From Mucilaginibacter gotjawali (GTDB taxonomy: Bacteria; Bacteroidota; Bacteroidia; Sphingobacteriales; Sphingobacteriaceae): DNA of 64,000 bases. The number at the start of each line of letters is the position of its first letter. Position 1 is the first letter of the stretch. This document shows, in pieces, positions 59,642-64,000 of the stretch. The notes below the pieces were generated by a model. It was not told where the DNA came from. It did no database searches and saw only the letters and a list, made by a program, of their open reading frames with translations. Both the position numbers and the translations under genes were made by a program. The stretch spans positions 2,542,001 to 2,606,000 of the forward strand of contig NZ_AP017313.1 of NCBI RefSeq assembly GCF_002355435.1, written 5' to 3'.

Positions 59642-59676
59642 GCCCCCAAACCCCCTAAAGGGGTGTTACGTCCTAA
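59642..59676. repeat. GGACGTAAC-hairpin-TTTGGGGGC element at the hisD start
   Basis: On the minus strand TTAGGACGTAACACCCC, then TTTAGGGGG, TTTGGGGGC and immediately the hisD ATG. Same ends as the element at 58322-58363 in opposite orientation, different hairpin. Confidence 0.85.
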
Positions 59677-59705
59677 AATTTATTTCTCTTTATCGAAACC
59701 CTTTC

Positions 59706-59730
59706 CTCCCCCTTTAGGGGGCGGGGGCTA
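59706..59730. repeat. G-rich palindromic element at the hisG 3' end
   Basis: CTCCCCCTTTAGGGGG then CGGGGGCTA (plus). The hisG stop codon (TAG) is its last three bases. Confidence 0.8.
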
Positions 59731-60579
59731 AAGTATTATCTTCTCAATCGGCATTACTACTATGCCCTGTGCGCCCGCTTGTTTCAGCTGGCTTATTTTG
59801 TCCCAAAAGTCACGCTCGGGGATAACCGTATGAACCGCTACCCAGTTCTCCTCTGCCAAAGGTACAACCGATGGGCTTTTAACACCCGGTAAAAGGTTAA
59901 TGATTGCAGATAAATTATCTGAATGAACATTCAATACCACATACTTGGTCTCTTTAGCCCTTAATACCGACTGGATCCGCTGGATCAATTCTTTTACCAG
60001 TTCTTCGTTTTCACTGCCTTTTCGGCCAATTAACACCGCTTCTGACGACATCACATCGGCAAAAGGCACCAGTCCGTTGCTTTTTAAAGTACCACCGGTG
60101 GATACCAGATCGCAGATGGCATCGCTGAGCCCAAGGCCCGGTGAGATCTCTACCGAACCGGAAATGGTACGGATATCTGCTTGAATATTTTTTTCTTTCA
60201 GGAATTTGCCGAGGATGACAGGATAGGTGGTGGCGATGGCTTTGCCGTTAAGCTGGTCGAGGTGCTGGATGCTGTTGTTATTGGGTACTGCAATTTTTAA
60301 ACTGCATTTTCCGAAGCCCAGGCGCTGCAGGTAGCTTACTTCTACTTCTGTTTCCCGGATTACGTTTTCGCCTACAATACCCAGGTCGGCAATACCGTCC
60401 TGCACATATTCGGGGATGTCGTCATCGCGCAGAAACAGTATTTCGAGCGGAAAATTAGATACGGGGGAGATAAGCGAGCTCTTGTAGTTTTCGAAGCTAA
60501 GGCCGCAATTTTTTAATAATTCAACGGATTTTTCGTTGAGCCGGCCAGATTTCTGGATGGCTATTTTAAGTGTTTTCAC
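59728..60579 (-). CDS. hisG: ATP phosphoribosyltransferase, long form
   Basis: 283 residues: MKTLKIAIQKSGRLNEKSVELL, LFLRDDDIPEYVQDGIADLGIVGENVI, KIAVPNNNSIQHLDQLNGKAIATTYP, DAICDLVSTGGTLKSNGLVPFADVMSSEAVLIG (PRPP loop), and a C-terminal regulatory ACT-like domain (LPGVKSPSVVPLAEENWVAVHTVIPERDFWDKISQLKQAGAQGIVV). Long HisG is feedback-inhibited by histidine and does not need HisZ. First structural gene, 67 nt after hisL. Confidence 0.97.
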   Translation of the reverse strand: MKTLKIAIQKSGRLNEKSVELLKNCGLSFENYKSSLISPVSNFPLEILFLRDDDIPEYVQDGIADLGIVGENVIRETEVEVSYLQRLGFGKCSLKIAVPNNNSIQHLDQLNGKAIATTYPVILGKFLKEKNIQADIRTISGSVEISPGLGLSDAICDLVSTGGTLKSNGLVPFADVMSSEAVLIGRKGSENEELVKELIQRIQSVLRAKETKYVVLNVHSDNLSAIINLLPGVKSPSVVPLAEENWVAVHTVIPERDFWDKISQLKQAGAQGIVVMPIEKIIL

Positions 60580-60646
60580 TGATTAAAATTAAGAAACTAA
60601 AAGGAAAAGAATGAACCGGGGTTGTTATTTCGCGTAGAAACATACA

Positions 60647-60709
60647 TTATCTGATCACCACATGGTGGTGATGGTGCAATGACAGATGATGTTGTTTGTA
60701 ACCGTTCAT
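60647..60709 (-). CDS. hisL: his operon leader peptide (MNGYKQHHLSLHHHHHVVIR)
   Basis: A 20-codon ORF, ATG at 60709, stop TAA at 60647-60649, with seven His codons, five in a row (CAC CAT CAC CAC CAT). It lies between a good promoter and hisG. The His codons form one arm of an 8-bp hairpin (ATCACCAC/GTGGTGAT, 3-nt loop), so ribosome stalling for lack of charged tRNA-His would melt it. No classical U-tract terminator is evident before hisG, so the exact mechanism is unclear. The codon content makes chance very unlikely. Confidence 0.92.
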   Translation of the reverse strand: MNGYKQHHLSLHHHHHVVIR

Positions 60710-60758
60710 TTTGTGTTTATAGGGGCTTAAAATATTGAGCCCTTACGGATTGATTGCG

Positions 60759-60789
60759 CAAATATAGAGAGTTGTTTGTAATATCAAAA
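60759..60789 (-). promoter_or_regulatory. Promoter of the his operon
   Basis: On the minus strand TTTTG (60789-60785), 18 nt, TATATTTG (60766-60759): near-perfect Bacteroidota promoter. A 5-bp hairpin GGGCT/AGCCC follows between the start site and hisL. Confidence 0.75.
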
Positions 60790-60845
60790 TAAAAAATGAG
60801 ATGATATTTTTAATATTGTTAAAGTGAAAACGCCGTCACTTGTTT

Positions 60846-62093
60846 TCAGGAGCTATGGTCGGCAGGCAGATCAATTCCGGCTGTTAATTTTCTCGCTGTC
60901 CAATCTTCATCAGGTGCGTTCCAAAACGGGTCTGATTCCGGCAAGCCTAATGGCAATAAAATAGCTGAAGATAAATATAAACTGCCTGTAGAAATATAAC
61001 CTTCGGCCAGGGATGGCTGGTGTCCGTAAAGGCCGATCCTTAGCCATCCTTCATTGTCAAATATGTCCCCGGTTTCGGTAAATTTGTTAATAACTGCCGT
61101 TAGCCCGCAGCGAACTTGTACGGGTTTAAGTTGTGCCGGCAATTGCTGCCGAAAGGCCATGTTTGCCAAATGATGAAATGCGCCTGTTCGATAGGTGATC
61201 GAACGGCCAATTATCGGATAGCCGCCGTCATCCGTAATTAAACGCTCCTGGATAATGGCATATCTTAAATTATGCTCCAATACTTTTGCCCGGATCGGCT
61301 CGTATGAAGGATCTTTTGCTGATACGATCTTTAAAATAGCATACAAAAAAGGGTGAATTACGAAACTATTGTAATAATCCCAATGAAATTCGGGGCCATC
61401 ACCGTACATGCCATCACCTTTATACCATTCCTCGTGCCTGTTGACGGCATACTTTATCCTTTCTGCATCGAAGGGCTCATTTATAGTAATAAAAAACGCC
61501 TCGATCATCGCTGCAAATAATAACCAGTTGTTTTCGGGTGGTTTGATAACATGGGTTTTTCTTAAGGCGAGGATCACCATTTGTTGCGTTCCGCTATCTA
61601 ATCTTTGCCATAATTTTGGGCAGCGGATGAGGGCATAAGCAAAAAACGACGCATCAACCAATGGCTGCCCGCCTTCATCGCCCCAGTTCATATAATCTTT
61701 TGCGGTGGGGTTTACCGCATTGCTAATGCTTTTTATGGAGAGTTGAAAGTATTTGTCGTGCAGTCGTTTTTCTTCAGCGTCCAAATGATCAGCCTGCAGC
61801 CATGGCGCTATACCCGACAGCAAACGCCCAAAAGCTTCCAGATGGCTGTATTTTGCCCTGTCTTTAACTTGCGAAGGTGTTGCTGTTTCAACCGGCATTT
61901 TTTCTTTAAGCTGATCGGCGGCCAGCGCTGTTAAAACCGGGGTGGCTAATTTTTCGAGATAGTTGAGCCAAAGTTTTCGGGTATTTATTGCATGAGGATG
62001 AGAAGCGGGCGGCGTATCTGCCGAAATTGGTGGTAATACCAACGGCGATAAGCTAAGCATTCCGGCATTTTGCAGAAATTTTCTTCTTTTCAT
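60846..62093 (-). CDS. DUF2264 family secreted protein
   Basis: 415 residues with a Tat-like signal peptide (MKRRKFLQNAGMLSLSPLVLP). The mature protein: WLNYLEKLATPVLTALAADQLKEKMPVE, YSHLEAFGRLLSGIAPWL, YMNWGDEGGQPLVDASFFAYAL, NNWLLFAAMIEAFF, YGDGPEFHWDYYNSFVIHPFLYAIL, GGYPIIGRSITYRTGAFHHLANMA. These are the landmarks of DUF2264, an alpha-toroid family related to polysaccharide lyases. Acidic and tyrosine/histidine residues in GDGPEFHWDYYNS suggest a glycan-active site. Substrate unknown. Confidence 0.88.
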   Translation of the reverse strand: MKRRKFLQNAGMLSLSPLVLPPISADTPPASHPHAINTRKLWLNYLEKLATPVLTALAADQLKEKMPVETATPSQVKDRAKYSHLEAFGRLLSGIAPWLQADHLDAEEKRLHDKYFQLSIKSISNAVNPTAKDYMNWGDEGGQPLVDASFFAYALIRCPKLWQRLDSGTQQMVILALRKTHVIKPPENNWLLFAAMIEAFFITINEPFDAERIKYAVNRHEEWYKGDGMYGDGPEFHWDYYNSFVIHPFLYAILKIVSAKDPSYEPIRAKVLEHNLRYAIIQERLITDDGGYPIIGRSITYRTGAFHHLANMAFRQQLPAQLKPVQVRCGLTAVINKFTETGDIFDNEGWLRIGLYGHQPSLAEGYISTGSLYLSSAILLPLGLPESDPFWNAPDEDWTARKLTAGIDLPADHSS

Positions 62094-62160
62094 AGTAGTT
62101 AACTCAGGATAAACTCACAAATGGACGCAATGCAATGGCGGTAATGTGCGCCGGGATTGA

Positions 62161-62218
62161 CTCACCCGGTCATCGCTACGCTCGACCTGCCCTCTCTTTT
62201 GCGGGCAAAAAAGAGGGC
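62161..62218. repeat. Third copy of the CTCACCC dispersed repeat
   Basis: CTCACCCGGTCATCGCTACG, then CCCTCTCTTTTGCGGGC and AGAGGG. It aligns with 1161-1216 (minus) over almost the full length and lies 24 nt after the stop of the GT-C gene. Confidence 0.65.
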
Positions 62219-62243
62219 GAAAAGGTGGATTTTATAGTTTTTA

Positions 62244-63749
62244 TTACTTCCCGTCACAATAATAAATCTCACCTTGTTTGGCTGCGCCGATTTTCACCAG
62301 TTTTTTGTTTTTCATGATATCTGGTAAACTTACCAGTTCTGAATTGTACAAATTATCAAACCAGATCAGGTAAAATTGTTTATGCGCATAGAATTTTTGC
62401 ACATCTTTACTGAAAAACTTATGGGGGATCAGTTCCGATGACATCCCCGTAAATAAATAAACCGCCTCGTTGGCATCGCTAAAGATGGGTACGCCTGGTT
62501 TATAAATGTTTTTATGCTGTTTTAAATAAACCACAAATTCCGATTTATTCCAGTCATCATCACTGTAGCCGGGTACGCCGTAATCGCCCTCATCATCATA
62601 GCGCTCGTAGTCGGCCTGGTAAGTGGAGTATTCAAAAGCCATCATTAGTATTATTGCTACGCCTGCCAATACATATTTTGCTTTTGATTTGATAAGGTTC
62701 AACATATCCGGTACCCAATACGTGCAGGCTATTAAAAGCGGGATGAACATAGGTGATAACAGGCGGCTGTTGATGCGCTCAAATCGCTGGATACTTGCCC
62801 AGACGAGGATGAACATTCCGTAAACAATGGTGAACGCAATTACAATATTCTCGTAGCTGTTGATCTTTCCTTTAAAGGCTTTCCATAATAAAACAGCTAT
62901 CAGTGCAAGCAATACTATAGATGCTATTAAAATGGCAAATGGATACGCCTTGTTGCTGAGGGCACCCCAATCAACAATCACGGTACCGATGTAATACAGG
63001 TTGTCTTTAAAAGGCGTAATAGAAGGTTCGCGGGTACCGGTACTCAGCCCTGTTGCGGTGCTGTTTAATATCAGGTTGGCCACCAAAAGTGAAATGGATA
63101 TAAAACCATAAAACAGGATATGGCCAACCTTTTTTTTCCACCAGGGCAGGTGGTCATCCAGCAAAAGCATTAAGCCCCCGGCGCCAATGATGGTAATACC
63201 AACATAACGGGTGATGCAAGCGATTGCGGTAATAATGGCCACCCAAAGCAGTGATTTTAAAGTATGCGTTTGCATATACCGCCAGTAGGCGATAATGAAA
63301 AGCATGATCTCCAGGATGAACAAGGTCTCCGACCACAGGTAGGTATAAATCTCCAGCAAACCCGGGCTTAAAATAATGGCGCCAAGGATGAGCCATTTAT
63401 AGATCCTTGAATGGGCTACGAATTTAGACATGATCCAGCCGGTGGTAAATATTACAGCGGCAAAAAGGGTAGCATCAATCATAGCGCCGGCCCTGATCGG
63501 GTCGGCACCGGTAATAAATTGAATAGCACCCAGGAAGAACGGGTAAAAAACCGGGAAAAAAGTGAGCGGTGTTTTATTAAAGGTGATCAGCGAAAGATGC
63601 GATTGTATGTTTGTCGCCGTACTGGCATACATGATCGAATCGGGCGAAATACCCACGCCGCTGTAAGCGGTGTACAGGTAAATGGCATAAAAACCAATGC
63701 AGGCTGCTATAAATGAATCGAGATTATTTAAATAGCGGGATGGTTTCAT
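62244..63749 (-). CDS. GT-C-type glycosyltransferase-like membrane protein
   Basis: 501 residues, about 11 membrane helices. The first luminal loop contains GISPDSIMYASTA, with an acidic residue in the place expected for GT-C (ArnT/PMT-like) catalysis; later RYVGITIIGAGGLMLLL and a C-terminal soluble domain (YLKQHKNIYKPGVPIFSDANEAVYLFTGMSS). It may transfer sugars from a polyprenyl-phosphate donor. No neighbours support a particular pathway. The family reading is from topology and the first loop only. Confidence 0.65.
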   Translation of the reverse strand: MKPSRYLNNLDSFIAACIGFYAIYLYTAYSGVGISPDSIMYASTATNIQSHLSLITFNKTPLTFFPVFYPFFLGAIQFITGADPIRAGAMIDATLFAAVIFTTGWIMSKFVAHSRIYKWLILGAIILSPGLLEIYTYLWSETLFILEIMLFIIAYWRYMQTHTLKSLLWVAIITAIACITRYVGITIIGAGGLMLLLDDHLPWWKKKVGHILFYGFISISLLVANLILNSTATGLSTGTREPSITPFKDNLYYIGTVIVDWGALSNKAYPFAILIASIVLLALIAVLLWKAFKGKINSYENIVIAFTIVYGMFILVWASIQRFERINSRLLSPMFIPLLIACTYWVPDMLNLIKSKAKYVLAGVAIILMMAFEYSTYQADYERYDDEGDYGVPGYSDDDWNKSEFVVYLKQHKNIYKPGVPIFSDANEAVYLFTGMSSELIPHKFFSKDVQKFYAHKQFYLIWFDNLYNSELVSLPDIMKNKKLVKIGAAKQGEIYYCDGK

Positions 63750-63753
63750 GGGG

Positions 63754-63884
63754 AATGTTGTAAAGTTGAAATGTTTGAATGTTGTAACGTTACAATGTTA
63801 TTAAAAATTTCGATTGTTTTGGTTTCGAAAGTCATAGCCCAACTTGTTAATTTTTAACATTACAACCTTACAACTTTTCAACAA
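63754..63884. repeat. Paired word array (AATGTTGTAAAGTTG type)
   Basis: The left arm, 63754-63807, starts AATGTTGTAAAGTTGAAATG and ends TTATTAAAAA. The right arm, about 63845-63884, includes TTAACATTACAACC and TTACAACTTTTCAACAAT. The arms are inverted complements and bound the spacer between the GT-C start and the next gene's stop. Confidence 0.65.
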
Positions 63885-63897
63885 TCTTCCCCAACAA

Positions 63898-64000
63898 CTA
63901 CACAATCATCCCCAAAACCTCGCTCAATGGTTGGTCGCTGTCAACCAAAATTCCGTTTACCCCAGCTGCTGTGGCGGCTGTCATGTCCCGTTCACGGTCG
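63898..64000 (-). CDS. HAD phosphatase, C-terminal end only (HisB-N/GmhB-like)
   Basis: The last 34 codons of a gene running off the right edge: DRERDMTAATAAGVNGILVD then PLSEVLGMIV. The DRERDMTAA segment corresponds to motif IV of HAD phosphatases of the HisB N-terminal or heptose-bisphosphatase (GmhB) type. The remainder is outside the window, so the exact member is not certain. Confidence 0.6.
   Translation of the reverse strand, partial: DRERDMTAATAAGVNGILVDSDQPLSEVLGMIV

Noticed and set aside
54207..59730. Repeated CCCCCTTTAGGGGG palindromes considered as a CRISPR-like array
   Set aside because: Copies are kilobases apart, with genes between them and no regular spacers; no cas genes.
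60580..60646. Classical intrinsic terminator between hisL and hisG
   Set aside because: Only a 4-bp AACC/GGTT stem ahead of a pyrimidine tract could be found, too weak to call.

Overview
The window looks like a chromosomal segment of a Sphingobacteriaceae-type member of Bacteroidota, closest in flavour to Mucilaginibacter or Pedobacter. This rests on gene content (MurF-Alr fusion, bifunctional HisB, KirBac channel, DUF2961/GH172, DUF2264, TlpA-type thioredoxin, orphan RHS debris) and on promoters of the Bacteroidota type (TTG, about 19 nt, TAnnTTTG). Species was not determined.

Layout. 1-4508: a sugar-use cluster with a FucP-like permease (5' end cut off), an L-fucose dehydrogenase-like SDR, an L-fuconolactonase-like amidohydrolase and a secreted GH172 protein. 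4695-10279: two tandem secreted giant TPR proteins. 10844-19713: a cysteine-free peroxiredoxin-like protein, a secreted permuted-papain-like protein, a phosphoesterase, a Rieske oxygenase, a frameshifted YceI gene, a Sua5/YciO protein and a hybrid histidine kinase. 19816-23734: trpDFBA with a complete attenuator, including a 13-codon leader peptide with three Trp codons. 23902-31147: a KirBac channel, two toxin-antitoxin pairs, an SDR, a GT2 with altered catalytic motifs, recR, a sodium:solute symporter and a LOG protein. 31192-40014: a TlpA thioredoxin, two tandem MFS exporters, a DUF502 protein, murF-alr and recX. 40278-43518: tRNA-Gly, tRNA-Leu, then an accessory patch of RHS fragments with a stranded toxin tip and candidate immunity genes. 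43546-52652: NHL, UspA, CDF, lipocalin, deacetylase, LuxC-like reductase, ferredoxin, NlpC/P60 and WD40 genes. 52740-60709: a complete histidine operon (hisL leader, hisG D C B H A, a DUF559 endonuclease gene, hisF, hisIE). 60846-64000: a DUF2264 protein, a GT-C membrane protein and the end of a HAD phosphatase.

Main points. (1) Both amino-acid operons carry recognisable leader peptides that standard ORF calling misses: trpL (WWW) and hisL (seven His). (2) The his operon is peppered with GGGGG-type palindromic elements that sit at, or inside, gene boundaries. They supply the last codons and stop of hisD and hisF, code for part of the HisC N terminus, and have replaced the ATG of hisF, whose only remaining near-cognate start is CTG. 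A DUF559 (Vsr-like nuclease fold) gene sits between two such palindromes. (3) Many spacers are bounded by paired inverted arrays of a short word, a different word in each spacer, with arms touching the stop codon on one side and lying about 4-7 nt from the start codon on the other. This looks like a dispersed structural system of unknown function.
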